NCBI GenBank assembly: GCA_004194705.1
Contig: SADC01001204.1
Location: 2,418,001 to 2,482,000 of the forward strand
Direction: 5' to 3'
DNA length: 64,000 nucleotides
Source of the DNA: Ditylenchus dipsaci
Lineage: Eukaryota > Nematoda > Chromadorea > Rhabditida > Anguinidae
Below, in pieces: positions 21,486 through 33,069 of the stretch. The notes under the pieces were generated by a model, which worked only from the letters and a program-made list of their open reading frames with translations, had not been told where the DNA came from and did no database searches. The position numbers and the translations under genes were made by a program. Positions within the stretch are counted from its first letter, which is position 1. Every line of letters starts with the position of its first letter.

Positions 21486-22587
21486 TTCCGAGCAAGATTA
21501 GTGATGAACAATGGGTTGCAGTGACGAATCCCCCTCCCTCCACGGGGACTGATCAGGTGGAGGAGATAACTTCATATTCGTGTTTCTCGACCCCGATTTT
21601 CATGAGAAAGCCGCGGCGTTTTTTTGGTTCTGAGAAAAAAAATTTTTTCGAACCACAGAGGGGTATCATGGTTTTTTAGTCAAAATTTGAAAAATTTAAA
21701 TTGGCGCCTTTTGAATTTTAAATGAATAAGGGCTGTATTGGGAGGGAAGGGAAAAAAGGGGCCACTTTTATGGCAGAACGTTAAAATTCAAAATTTTTGT
21801 ATTCTTCGCCTGCCTCACCATGTTTTTCAACTGGGCCGGGCAAAAAGAGACTCTATATGCATTTTATGGTCAAGAGTACTTCTCGGAATCATGTCTAAGG
21901 TAAGTGTGTGCGCGCATCTCTGACCAACCAAGCCCCTGCGCCCTCGAACGGGGGCTCAGGTGCTTGGTTGCTTGGAGTTGAGATGTGCACACCCACATAC
22001 CTTAGATGCAAATCACTCGAAAGTGACTCTGGATGCATGAAAATGTATGCATACCAGAGTTTATTTATGCGGTAGGCCCCAGTATTCAAACTATGTTTAA
22101 CATCTTCTTGTAAGTGGCCCCTGTGTGATTAGTGGCCCCCTTTCTTCGGATTCTGAACTCAAGCCGAAAAATGCATATAGAGGCTCTGTTCCCAGCTACA
22201 GTGACAAAAGATAGCAGGATACCTTTTCATGGGTATTCAGGTACCCTTAAATATCAACGATACGGTATTATGGTTTTCACAAAAATTTGTCAATTTTGTT
22301 TTCTCGAAAATGGTTTCCAAATAGTTTTTTTCATGTTATCCACTGATCTAAAGCCATAAAACTTTCAAAGTAGTTTATCATACACCATTTTTGGCGAATC
22401 ACTTATGCTGAAGTTTAGCGTTAAATTCTTAAAAGTTGGGCTTGAGTATAGAATCCCCCACGGGAGTGATCAGATCGAGAAGATACATCATATTAGTGCT
22501 TCTCGACCCCGATTTCATGAGAAAGCCGGCTGTTTTTTAAATTCTGAGAAAAAAAATTTCGATTCACAGGGGTATCATGGTTTTTAG
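21486..22587. repeat. Copy A continued: rearranged R1 sequence with a 150 bp direct repeat
   Basis: Two related stretches, 21520-21680 and 22440-22590, share TTCTCGACCCCGATTTTC, ATGAGAAAGCC and GGGTATCATGG. Between them lie an R1 element (21835-22110) and the resumed locus copy (22165-22420). No gene is seen. Confidence 0.6.
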
Positions 22588-22599
22588 CGTGTTGTCAAA

Positions 22600-22975
22600 A
22601 GTCATAGGCATAAAGTCATAGTCAAGCTGACTGACATAGTGAAAAGCATAGTTCATAATCATAATCATAAGCAGAAGTTTTCAAAGTCATAATCATAATG
22701 ATTATGACTATGACTTTGAAAAATTCTGCTTATGATTATGATTATGACTTTGAAAAATCGGCTTATGAATATGACTTTGAAAAATTCTGCTTATGATTAT
22801 GACTCTGATTATGACTTTCAGTATGACTTTGACTATGACACTGAATAATTTTGCTTATGAGTGTGACTATGACTTTCATTTTCCTTATGACTCGCACTAT
22901 ACCTATAGTTTTACTTATGGCTTTGACTTTATTATGACTATGATTTGAGTATGACTTTCATTTTCATTATGACTG
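22600..22975. repeat. Subterminal word array (TATGACTT), left side of the hAT element
   Basis: Dozens of variants of TATGACTTTGA and ATTATGACT in both orientations, with AAAAATTCTGCTTATGA interspersed. The inverse array lies at 24850-25050. Such family-specific arrays are probably transposase-binding sites. Confidence 0.7.
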
Positions 22976-23049
22976 TGCACTGCATAGGCTTTCTTTATTT
23001 AACAATCGTGTATTTGTAGGCTCTTCTTCAAATAGAATGTCATTCTCGG

Positions 23050-24460
23050 TCCAGGCTCACCGTCGTCTCAACTAGCAGCGGACAAAAGCGAAATGGTGGC
23101 GCCAATCGCGGTCCTGTTTGGAATTTCTTCAGGGAGGAAATTGAATCCAATGGAGTAGTCGTGGTATGATGCAGAGAGTGTCGCCAAGTAAACTGAGATC
23201 TTGTTTTTTCTAGTTATTTTTTTAAGATTTTTTTTAAGCTTTTAAGAAGATGCGAACACTGATCGGTAAATTCAGCCACTCGACTCAGTCATCAAATGTT
23301 GGCTACTTTTTTTAAAGTCACTTATTATAGCTTATGAAATATAGGATCTTAACAAAGCAACTGGGAAAACTCTCATGGCTCCAAGCAATACAAGATGGGC
23401 TTCGTACATCTTAGTCATTAAAAGCTTTCTGGAAGTCAATGAAGCAGCAGCAGCCATATCTGAGATCAAAGGTTGGGATTTTCCTAGCAAAAAAGAAGTC
23501 GAGGTCAGAGTTTTTTTAAGAGGGGGGGTGGGTAGATCCAAATTTTGTTTTTCAGTTTTCTACAGCTAGTCTACAAGCTGTCTAAAGTTTTCATGCATAT
23601 TTTGATCAGAGTACAAAGAGAAAAATATGTAACCATCTCAAGATGCTACAGTTACATAGAGGCTATCAAACGAGGACTTGAGAAATCAGAGGTAGGCTAG
23701 TGAATCTGTTTCTACAACCATCTGATCTTTGATCTATCAGGCTCTTCCAAAAACAAAAGATATAGCGAAAATACTTGGACTGCTTTTGACTAGGCGTTTC
23801 TGATGGATGTTTGATGTGACGCAATAGATTTCGACCCTATCTATGTGATGGCTGCTGCTTTTGATCCGAACACAGTGCAACATTTGAGCAGGAACAGCTC
23901 GAGCTGGCGATAAATTCAATTCAACCCTTTGTAAGATTTTAGAGTGTTTTAAGGGTTTTTATTTACACTGTCCATTTAGGTGACTTGACAAGCAGAGTTG
24001 CAAGAGAATAATCTTATTACTGCAGAGCCGATGTCAGAGCTAGATCTTCTGTTGAGTGAAATCGCAGATAACAGCTAAAGAAAAGGCAGAAAGAAGAAGG
24101 CACATATTCAGGAGCTAAATCTTGGTTGAAGAGTATATTGACACGAGGATGGCAGCAAGAGCTTCGTGTGCGACTCTAATTGATCCTTTGAAGCACTGGT
24201 CAAACATGCTGTGCACGGTTAGTTTCATTTAAAGTGTTCATCTCGTTTTTTAATGTGTCATTTTATTCGTGCTCAGTAGTATCGATCAGTTGCTGTGTTA
24301 GCTTTGGAAGTTCTGTCTGTGCCGGCTACAAGCGCACCTATTGAACGAGTGTTTTCTCTGGCAGGGCTAGCAACAAAAAAATAGCGTAACCGAACAATGA
24401 TTGATCTTCTCAATGCTCAACTGATAGTCTATTGCAATCAGCTGGATGAAAATATCTGAA
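23050..24460 (+). pseudogene. hAT transposase, degraded, with short introns
   Basis: Recognisable blocks in order: an N-terminal region with IAVLFGISSGR (about 23100); NTRWASYILVIKSFLEV (about 23385), matching the conserved TRW motif after the second catalytic Asp; FDPIYVMAAAFDP (about 23830); and the C-terminal dimerisation domain SVPATSAPIERVFSLAG (24313-24369) followed by RNRTMIDLLNAQL. An in-frame TAG interrupts this last domain and frames change elsewhere, so no functional protein is expected. The first catalytic Asp is not identifiable. Confidence 0.75.
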
Positions 24461-24654
24461 AACGGAACACCGTTTCGTGTCATAATTTGGAGCTGTTAAA
24501 AAATTGTTCTCTGTTTTGTCAATAAAACTTGTAATGGAAGTTATTTAAGGGGTTATTATGTGAAATGAGCAGAATGCGGACTGTGTTCTGCAAAAAAAAT
24601 TAAATTTAAAAAGGCAGCGTTTACTAAATGTCATAAAGACAAAACGATTCAGAT

Positions 24655-24815
24655 GGTTTAGGTACGATCTAGGTGACTTGGGTGTCCTCCAGGTGGTTTG
24701 GATAGATTGAAGTGGTTGGGTTCAATTCAGATTTTTTGTTAATATTCAAATGGTTCGGGTGCCATTAGAGTAATTTGGGTACAATAAAGATGGTTTAGTA
24801 CCTACTAGGACAGCA
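24655..24815. repeat. Degenerate minisatellite of about 24-27 bp inside the hAT element
   Basis: Repeats of the form GGTGGTTTGGGTACAATTCA with heavy divergence. The reverse-complement form occurs at 8955-9130 and a similar form at 49740-50000. Confidence 0.5.
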
Positions 24816-25059
24816 AAAAGAGAACATAGTAAATTTAATGCACAAAGATGTGAATAATGAAAATAAAAGTCATAGTCACACTCATAAGCAGAATTTTCAA
24901 TGTCATAGTCATAAGCATAATGAAAGTCATAATCAGAGTAATAATCATAAGCAGAATTTTTCAAAGTCACAGTCATAAACATAATGATTATGACTATGAC
25001 TTTTGATCCCTATTATGCCTATGACTTTGGCGTTATGCCTATGACTTTTGACAACACTG

Positions 25060-25619
25060 TTTTTAGTCAAAATTTGAAAAATTTGAATGGCGCTTTTGAA
25101 TTTAAAAGGGATTAAGGGCTGTATAGGAGGGGAAGGAATAAAAGGGCACTAATGACTCAGGGCCACACTAACAAGAAGATTTGAACATAGTTTTGAATAC
25201 TGGGGCCTACCGCATAAATAAACTCTGGTATGCATGCTTTTTCATGCATCCCGAGTCACTTTCGAGTGATCTGTGTCTAAGGTATGTGGGTGTGCGCATC
25301 TCAACTCCAAGCCCCCAAGCACTCTGCGAGGGGCTTGAGGTTAGAGATGCGCGCACTCACTTACCTTAGACATGATTCCGAGAAGCACTCTGATCAAAAA
25401 ATGCGTATAGAGTCTCTTTTGCCACGGCCCAGTTGAAAAACATGGTGAGCAGGCGAAGAATACAGATATTTAAATTTCTAACGTTCTGCCATAAGGTGGC
25501 TGCCTTTTATTTCCTTCCCCTCCCATACAGCCTTATCCCTGTTTTAAATTCAAAAGGCGCCAATTCAAATTTTTCAGATTTTGACTAAAAGACCATGATA
25601 CCGCCCCCCCCCCCCCCCC
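25060..25619. repeat. Copy A right flank with R1 element, ending in a poly-C run at the gap
   Basis: Continues the host sequence split by the hAT insertion (TTTTTAGTCAAAATTTG...), followed by an R1 palindromic element (25150-25440). It ends in about 18 C just before the N gap, where units B-D have TACCGCTTCCCCCCC. The assembly probably broke in this run. Confidence 0.7.
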
Positions 25620-25636
25620 NNNNNNNNNNNNNNNNN
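25620..25636. other. Assembly gap (17 N)
   Basis: Run of N directly after a poly-C tract. By comparison with units B-D, what should follow is the F-box-like and protease part of copy A; instead the start of copy B follows. Several kilobases may be missing or collapsed here. Confidence 0.95.
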
Positions 25637-27849
25637 TTAAGTAGCTCATAAAAAACATTTATAGTGTTTAAACGAGATCGAAATATATCTGTGAAAAAAG
25701 TTTTACAGCCTTATCTAAGTTGTAGTGCCGGCGTATGGTCATAATGTTTCAAAGATCGATTTGAACCACTTTTTAGATTTTGAAAAAAAGTCTGGAAAAG
25801 CCATTGTGTTCTTCATGAATTCTTGCTTCAGAATGGCAAAGTCTCGCATGAGGCTCGGAGTGTTAAATGAAGTGTAAGGTATGAAATTATTTTGGCGCGC
25901 AAATGTCGTGGCGCGCGAATGTCGGATAACCCAGACAATGCCTTGAATTGCTTACTTGATATCTAACATCCAGCTTATTAATCATTGTAGCATCTTCTTT
26001 GTATTCAATACGGCCCATGTGCTTTAGCACGTACGCAAATTTGATGTATTGTCAGGGGTGTGTCGAAACAGAAAATGTTGGGATCCATTATTACAAAGCC
26101 CACAAACTCTTCCAGTGCATCTGTTCAGCAATTGTATTTGTTTGATTTTCCTCTAGAAAATAATGTTTGAAAATGCATTTTAGCTCATAGTTTTGAATAA
26201 TTACCTACTCTGATTTAACGGATACCCTAAAAGCACTTGCAAAATGCACTTAAAGATTTTGTTTTTAAATTTCTTTAAAACATTCTAAATGCATTACATG
26301 CTGTACAACTACGGAAAACATGTTTTTACTTAAGTAGCACTCCTTCATACAAAAGGTTTTAACAAAACCCTCTGAATATTGGCTTTCAACTTTTTTTGAG
26401 CTACACGTTATTACTCTAATAAACGTGTTTTGAGGTTAAAACAAACATTTGCGATCAATTTCCTTCAAATGTTTATTTTCTGCCTTGTTGGAACAAGATA
26501 AACCAAACTTAGGGTACCAAAATACTTCAAGATAGAATTTCAACATAACTTTGGCGCAAATGCATGTTTAGTCAGGAGTTTTGCTATCATGTGGCAAAAA
26601 TCAAAAAGCCATCTTTGCCTGAAAAAAGTGCTTCACCAATTAAAGTTTTACAGCATAGCAATGCATTAAATCGGCCAGACTGGTATAAGTTATTCGCCCA
26701 AAAGAGCCACCAAGCCCCTGCCCTCGAAGGGTAGGTTAGATATGCGCGAACTCACTTACGTTAGACATGATTCCGAGCAAGATTTGTGATGAAAAATGCA
26801 TATAGAGGCTCTGTTTGCCAGCTACAGTGACAAAAGGATGGCAGGATACCTTTTCATGGGTATCCAGGTACCCTTAAAATATCAACGATACGTAGTATGG
26901 TTTTCACAAAAATTTTGTCAATTTGTTTTCTCGGAAAATGGTCTTCCGAATAGTTTTTTTCATGTTATCCACTGATCTAAGCATTAAAAACTTTCAAAGT
27001 GTTTATCATACACCATTTTGGCGAATTATTGCTGAAGTTTAGCGGGGGGTATCATGGTTTTTTAGTCAAAATTTGAAAAATTAATTGGCGCCTTTGAATT
27101 TTAGAGGGATTAAGGCTGTATAGGGAGGGAAGGGAATAAAAGGGGCCACTAATGACTCAGGACACTAACAAGAAGATGTTGAACATAGTTGAATACTGGG
27201 GCCTACCGCATAAATAACTTGGTGCATGCTTTTTTCATGCATCCAGAGTCACATTCGAGTGATTTGTGTCTAAGGTATGTGGGTGTGCGCATCTCAACTC
27301 CAGCCCCCAAGCCCATGCGCCCCGAAGGGAGCGCGGCTTGAGAGTTAGAGATGCGCGCACGCACTTACCTAGACATGATTCGAGAAGCACTCTTGACCAT
27401 AAAATGCATATAGAGTCTTTTTGCCACGCCCAGTTGGAAACATGGTGAGGCAGTCGAAGATACAGATATTTAACTTTCTAACGTTCTGCCATAAATGGCG
27501 CCTTTTTCTCTTCCCTTCCTATTACATCCTTAATCCTTTTAAATTCAAAAGGCCCAATCAAATTTTTCAGATTTTGACTAAAAGACCATGATACCGCTTC
27601 CCCCCCTTGGAACTAATTCAAAATCGCTTACTAACTAAGTTTTTTTAGTCAACATTTTTACTGAAAAAATTGTGGCTTTTATACAGATGTGGCTTTATAC
27701 CAATATTATTTCTCTGCCGAATCTAAGGCTTGACTAGTCCTAGTTTGGATCCAAAACAAAAGCAAAATCCCAATTTATTTTTTACCCATTATTCGCCCAA
27801 ATATTTGAGACTTCTCAGCAGGTTCATAATTCATAACTTTTAACTCACA

Positions 27850-28090
27850 TTGCACGCTTTCCATTAGCGGCGTTTGTTGTTTGAATGCCAGGTATTTGCA
27901 TACTAGAAATTATATGAAGTGCTCTCAAACTGTTTGACCCACAAATTCTGTTAAATTTCCATTAACAAGCTTCAAATGAACAATTGCCGACGTGCAATAA
28001 TTGGTGTTTTCTACATATTCAGAGTTGATATTTATGATGGAAGAAGATTTGCATGCGGCATTTGACATGCTTCTAAGAATACGAAATCTG
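27850..28090 (-). pseudogene. F-box-like stretch, degraded copy in unit B
   Basis: Aligns base for base with the unit C and D stretches but carries many single-base deletions, so no long frame survives. The same noise affects the whole unit after the N gap, so this may be poor consensus sequence and not biological decay. Confidence 0.35.
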
Positions 28091-29508
28091 TGAAAGGTTT
28101 TTCTGCTAAATTTTTCTCCTCATTTAAAGCTTTGAATCCAAGGCATTGACCCATTCTCAATTTATTCATTACTCAAAAAGTTTAAAAAATTTGATGTGCC
28201 AATTGCTTAAAGCATCGTGAGAAGACAAATTATTCAAATAGGTAATTTGTTTGGATTTGCCAGCTAGGACGCAACACCGCGTAAATTTCACTAGAATAGT
28301 TCAGCAATGGGTCTATTCACCTAGGGACCTCATTTTTAGGTTGGTCAACCTGATATTTTGATTGTTTTTGATGACAATTGCCCCCTAGTTGTTTTGAAAG
28401 TGATCATGTTAAGGTAATCGTGCCAACAGCTGTGCGCCAAATCTTAAAGAAGATACCGGCTTAATAGGTGGTCTGAAAAGCGACGGACAAAGTTCTCTCA
28501 GGTTGTTGCACATATTTAAAGGGTGTGTTAACATCTTTGGGTCACTGTTTAAAGGTCGCAACTTTTTCGTGGCTCGTATAGTCAATTAAAAAGCTTCGTC
28601 TAATAAGGTTTTCATTGTGCACTAACACTTACTTTTAACAAAAGTACTCACTTTAGCTCAATTTTTTTCTGAGTCACATAAGTGAAAATTTCCTCATAAA
28701 TCTGAATCGAAAAGCAGAATACAATACTTCTGGTGAGATATGAATTAAAGTTGGTGTGAAAATTCTAAAAAATGACCATTCGACTTATGGTCATATCTGA
28801 GCAGCCAGGCACTTTTGGGAATCTTTTTTTTAATATTTACACCCGGGATAGTACGCAGCGGATTTGTTTTTCAAAATATACTTTTATGTATTTACATTGT
28901 AGCCTCTTCAATAATCAATAATATTTTTTCGGTGACGTCAGAACAATTCTTATAAGATTATCGACAAATACATGTAGTCTCACGCACATTGAAATTAACA
29001 GCTGTAAAAGGCAGCAGTTAACACCGCTGCTAACTGTATACCTGTTATTGTAAAAAAATATTTATCTTGCGATTTTTTATTCTATCCACTGAGTGATTTC
29101 GATTTCTGAGTTTGTCGACTAAAGGCGTTTTAACCTTAAAAGTGGTGCCAATGTCTCATGCCTTATTTAAGCCTATGTAATTACCGATTTTTCATAGAAA
29201 TAGCTGTTGACGACAATAGGATTTGTTGAAATTTTAATTGGCGGGAGCAGTATTTTTTCTCTAATACCAATTTTTCTGGGTGTTTGAAAGTGTTATTGGA
29301 ACTACTTAAAAAAGTGTAGTGCTAGACAAATAGTAATGCTCCTCACCACTCTAATTTTAGAAAACTTTATCATTGTTGTCGGTGATGGTATTTTAATGTC
29401 ACCCTCTAAATATACGAGACTTTAGTCAACAATAGGAGTTTATTCATAAATCTACAACTGATTGTCTTCCACAATAATGAACATAATTCACTTAGTGTTC
29501 AAAAATAA

Positions 29509-29930
29509 TTAAGCTTGTTTCAGAATCAAGTAGACACACACCAATTTGGCAACACACTGCTTGCGATGGAGTTAATTCGAAGAAAAGAGAGTAGGGTTCT
29601 TGAGCCTGTCCATCATTGTTTTTGTCCGGTAGAATGCTCCAGATGATGCCATAGGCGGTGGAGACGCCATCTTTGTACTGACCCCGTCCGCCACTGTCCC
29701 CTGACGGACTCTGGTGGGCTTTTTTGGATCTAGGCTTATTCCGCAAAAAAATTCTTTTTGCATTTTTCTAGGTCAGCAATAGATAATACTCCAAGGGTGG
29801 TCTTAAGCGAAATTTCGGGAGGTGATAGCTCTCTTCCTTTTCTTCCAGATCCTGATACCCCCCTTGGGCTGTATTTTGATGGAATATCGTTGTTTCCAAG
29901 ACATAGGTATACATCCTTAGCATTGAGAGT
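29509..29930 (-). pseudogene. Trypsin-family (S1) serine protease, C-terminal exon(s), unit B
   Basis: Second copy of the protease end, in the unit that follows the assembly gap. Here the frame from AHQSPSGDSGG through YKDGVSTAYGII is continuous, unlike in unit C, but Pro of GDSGGP reads Arg and later positions carry their own indels. The breaks in the two copies fall at different places and mostly in homopolymers. That suggests one intact ancestral frame and argues for base-call error or very recent decay. Same caveats on missing N-terminal catalytic exons as for unit C. Confidence 0.6.
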
Positions 29931-31171
29931 CTGAAATTTTAAGTTTGAATTTTACAGGTAAAATACCGTAAACTCTTATTTTACGATCATTCTAGAGCCA
30001 TCCTTAAGTCTTGTATACAATATCGGTGGATTTTCTCATATCTATTTACTTGGAATTAAACATAACTCTTTTTTCCTACATCAAAAGCATGCGTTGGGAG
30101 TCATTCAGAGGCGTAGCCATGAATTCCTGACGGGGGGGTTCACTAAAAATTGTGGGGTTTTTTATTCAGTGTAATTTTCTTTAAGGACATTTTCAAATTT
30201 GCGGACACGTACACAACCCCTTCTCCCTCTCCTCTCCACTTTCTATGTAGATTTCACCACTGTCATTGTGTATTTAAGAATCAAGCCTACAATATGGCTT
30301 GTGATAAAAGATTGTTATTTTAAAAGAACTGCATAAAATTAAGTGGAGCCAACCCGCAGTCCGTATCCAAGTAAAGGAACATCAAAAAGTTCGCACTCAT
30401 TGTGAACAAGACTTAGCTGACATTTATCAAGATGATTCTTTGATCGAATGATTTTTACGTTGAGTTGTAGTCTATACAACTTAAAACCTATATTAAAAAT
30501 TTGAATTCAGCTGATCTTTAAATAGGGTAGTCGTCATATCGAGTGCTACTGTAAAAGCTTTTAAATAAAAACGTATAAATGTTTAGTCAATTAACTGAAA
30601 GGTAAATAATAAGACGTGAAATTGGATTTAAACATGAATATTTCAACAAACAATCTGAAAATTTTAATAAAAGTTTTTTACCGAATGCCAACTTCGTACA
30701 TAATGAAATTGATCAATACTAATTTCCCGCTAATTTCTGAATTTCTCCGGCTAATTTTAAAACCTTTTTTCTTGATAGATTTTTCACTTTAATCTTTTTA
30801 TTTTCTAAACTAACTTGTAGCGCTTTTTTCTAGTTTCTAATGAACTATCGACTGACCTGAAATGGTTTAGGGAAAATTGCTTTTTATGAAACATTATTCT
30901 TTTGATAATTTAGTGTAACTAATTCTTCTCACTTTTTTTAATTCACAACGTCAGTTGATATCATTAGAAATACGAAAAGTAGGCTACAAGTTAATTCGAA
31001 AAATGAATGATAATTCACCAAGAAAACAGTTCTAAACTAGCGGGGGTAGTTAGATATTAGCCGGATTTTAGTTACTCCTGAAATTTATTTTCATTTTCTG
31101 CGCAGTTACTGTATTTGTTTGTTTCGCCTTATAAAATATTTCCTCTTTTCTTTTGAGACATTTAATCGCAG

Positions 31172-31269
31172 TACATCAACCCCGATATAGTGTAGGCCCG
31201 GGGACCAGATTTAAATCTACACTTTATCGGGGTTACAGCTATCGAGGTGCACTATATCGGGTGACCGTA
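31172..31269. mobile_element. 98 bp MITE, CAGTCAAACC class, end of unit B
   Basis: TA-flanked termini GTACATCAACCCCGATATAG and CGGGTGACCGTA around GCCCGGGGACCAG. Diverged copy of the unit C element at 36297-36400. Confidence 0.65.
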
Positions 31270-32109
31270 TAACATAAGTAAGCACTCCTTCATACAAAAA
31301 GGTTTTTAACAAACCCTCTGAATATTGGCTTTCAACTTTTTTTGAGCTACACGTTATTACTCTAATAAACGTGTTTTGAGGTTAAAACAAACATTTGCGA
31401 TCAATTTCCTCAAATGTTTATTTTCTGCCTTGTGGAACCAAGATAAACCAAACTTAGGGTACAAAAATACTTCAAGAATAGAATTTCAACATAACTTTGG
31501 CGCAAATGCATGTTTAGTCAGGAGTTTTGCTATCGATGTGGCAAAAATCAAAAAGCCATCTTTGCCTGAAAAAAGTGCTTCACCAATTAAAGTTTTACAG
31601 CATAGCAATGCATTTAAAATCGGCCAGACTGTGGTATAAGTTATTCGCCCAAAAGAGCCAACCAAGCCCCTGCGCCCTCGAAGGGGTAGGTTAGATATGC
31701 GCGAACTCACTTACGTTAGACATGATTCCGAGCAAGATTAGTGATGAAAAATGCATATAGAGGCTCTGTTTGCCCAGCTACAGTGACAAAAGGATGGCAG
31801 GATACCTTTTCATGGGTATCCAGGTACCCTTAAAATATCAACGATACGGTAGTATGGTTTTCACAAAATTTTGTCAATTTTGTTTTCTCGAAAATGGTCT
31901 TCCGAATAGTTTTTTTCATGTTATCCACTGATCTAAAGCCATAAACTTTCAAAGTAGTTTATCATACACCATTTTTGGCGAATCACTTATGCTGAAGTTT
32001 AGCGGGGGGTATCATGGTTTTTTAGTCAAATTTGAAAAATTTAAATTGGCGCCTTTTGAATTTTAGAGGGATTAAGGGCTGTATAGGGAGGGGAAGGGAA
32101 TAAAAGGGG

Positions 32110-32415
32110 CCACTAATGACTCAGGGCCACACTAACAAGAAGATGTTGAACATAGTTTTGAATACTGGGGCCTACCGCATAAATAAACTCTGGTATGCAT
32201 GCTTTTTCATGCATCCAGAGTCACATTCGAGTGATTTGTGTCTAAGGTATGTGGGTGTGCGCATCTCAACTCCAAGCCCCCAAGCCCCATGCGCCCCCGA
32301 AGGGAGCGCAGGGGGCTTGAGAGTTAGAGATGCGCGCACGCACTTACCTTAGACATGATTCCGAGAAGCACTCTTGACCATAAAATGCATATAGAGTCTC
32401 TTTTTGCCACGGCCC
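32110..32415. repeat. R1 palindromic element (type copy in unit C)
   Basis: Layers: AACATAGTTTTGAATACTGG and GCCTACCGCATAAATAAAC; hairpin CTCTGGTATGCATG / CATGCATCCAGAG; GTGTCTAAGGTATGTGGGTG; central GC hairpin; GCGCACGCACTTACC then TTAGACATGATTCCGAG; and ATGCATATAGAGTCTC. Other copies: 6920-7137 (reverse), 21835-22110, 25150-25440, 27160-27430, 37245-37545, 39747-40070, 56690-57080, 63100-63480. No coding. Confidence 0.75.
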
Positions 32416-32844
32416 AGTTGGAAAACATGGTGAGGCAGTCGAAGAATACAGATATTTAAATTTCTAACGTTCTGCCATAAAAGTGGCCGCCTTTTATTCT
32501 CTTCCCTTCCTATACATCCTTAATCCTTTTAAATTCAAAAGGCGCCAATTCAAATTTTTCAGATTTTGACTAAAAGACCATGATACCGCTTCCCCCCCCC
32601 TTGGAACTAATTCAAAATCGCGTACTAACTAAGTTTTTTTTCAGTCAACATTTTTTACTGAAAAATTCGTGGCTTTATACCAGATGTGGCTTTATACCAG
32701 ATATTATTTCTCTGCCGAATTCTAAGGCTTGAACTAGTCCTAGTTTGGATCAAAAACAAAAGCAAAATCCCAATTTATTTTTACCATTATTCGCCCAAAT
32801 AATTGAGACTTTCTCAGCAGGTTCATAATTCATAAACTTTTAAC

Positions 32845-33069
32845 TCACATTGCACGCTTTCCATTAGCGGCGTTTGTTGTTTGAATGCCAGGTATTTGCA
32901 TACTAGAAATTATATGAAGTGCTCTCAAACTGTTTGACCCACAAATTCTGTTAAATTTCCAATTAACAAGCTTCAAATGAACAATTTGCCGACGTGCAAT
33001 AAATTGGAGTGTTTCTAACAATATTTCAGAGTTGATATTTATTGATGGAAGAAGATTTGCATGCGGCAT
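32845..33069 (-). CDS. F-box-like coding stretch, unit C
   Basis: 74-codon open stretch on the minus strand containing INSEILLETLQFIARRQIVH, LKLVNWKFNRICG and LRALHIISSMQI. The spacing LP..I..EIL...L.F..R..I..L.LVN..FN.I resembles F-box-like domains expanded in several nematode families (adaptors of SCF ubiquitin ligases). That is a motif-level inference, not a database match. In unit D the reading frame also continues further upstream (KALNEEKNLAEKPFTDF...), where unit C has lost one T of a T-run. It is probably a fragment of a longer exon. Function as an SCF adaptor is unproven. Confidence 0.4.
   Translation of the reverse strand: MPHANLLPSININSEILLETLQFIARRQIVHLKLVNWKFNRICGSNSLRALHIISSMQIPGIQTTNAANGKRAM

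Larger units (their letters stand above)
22588..25059 (+). mobile_element. hAT-superfamily DNA transposon, 2.47 kb, complete but decayed
   Basis: The right end reads inward as CAGTGTTGTCAAAAGTCATA; the left end is the same with one base lost (CGTGTTGTCAAAAG). TTTTTAG flanks both sides (22581-22587 and 25060-25066). The empty site GGTTTTTTAGTCAAAA survives in copies B-D, so the insertion is clean. Subterminal zones (22600-22975 and 24850-25050) are inverted arrays of a TATGACTT/AAGTCATA word. The interior carries a transposase on the plus strand, listed separately. Confidence 0.85.
25637..31269. repeat. Locus copy B of the 5.1 kb repeated unit, plus 0.7 kb shared only with copy A
   Basis: 25637-26325 matches 20390-21035 (copy A). 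From about 26325 it aligns with units C and D across their length: R1-type palindromic element, F-box-like stretch, AT-rich spacer, protease end, spacer, and terminal 98 bp MITE. It is about 180 bp shorter than unit C because of scattered one-base deletions, mostly in homopolymers, as expected of an unpolished long-read contig end next to a gap. Confidence 0.75.

Noticed and set aside
31376..31710. 87- and 74-codon opposing frames conserved in units C and D
   Set aside because: Units are nearly identical DNA, so frame conservation carries no information; both strands are equally open.
32220..32350. R1 repeat as a spliced-leader RNA gene (GTCTAAG followed by GTAAGTG, hairpins, multicopy)
   Set aside because: The donor-like motif occurs on both strands of a symmetric palindrome, no Sm-type site is placed after the hairpin, and copies lie in scattered, decayed contexts.
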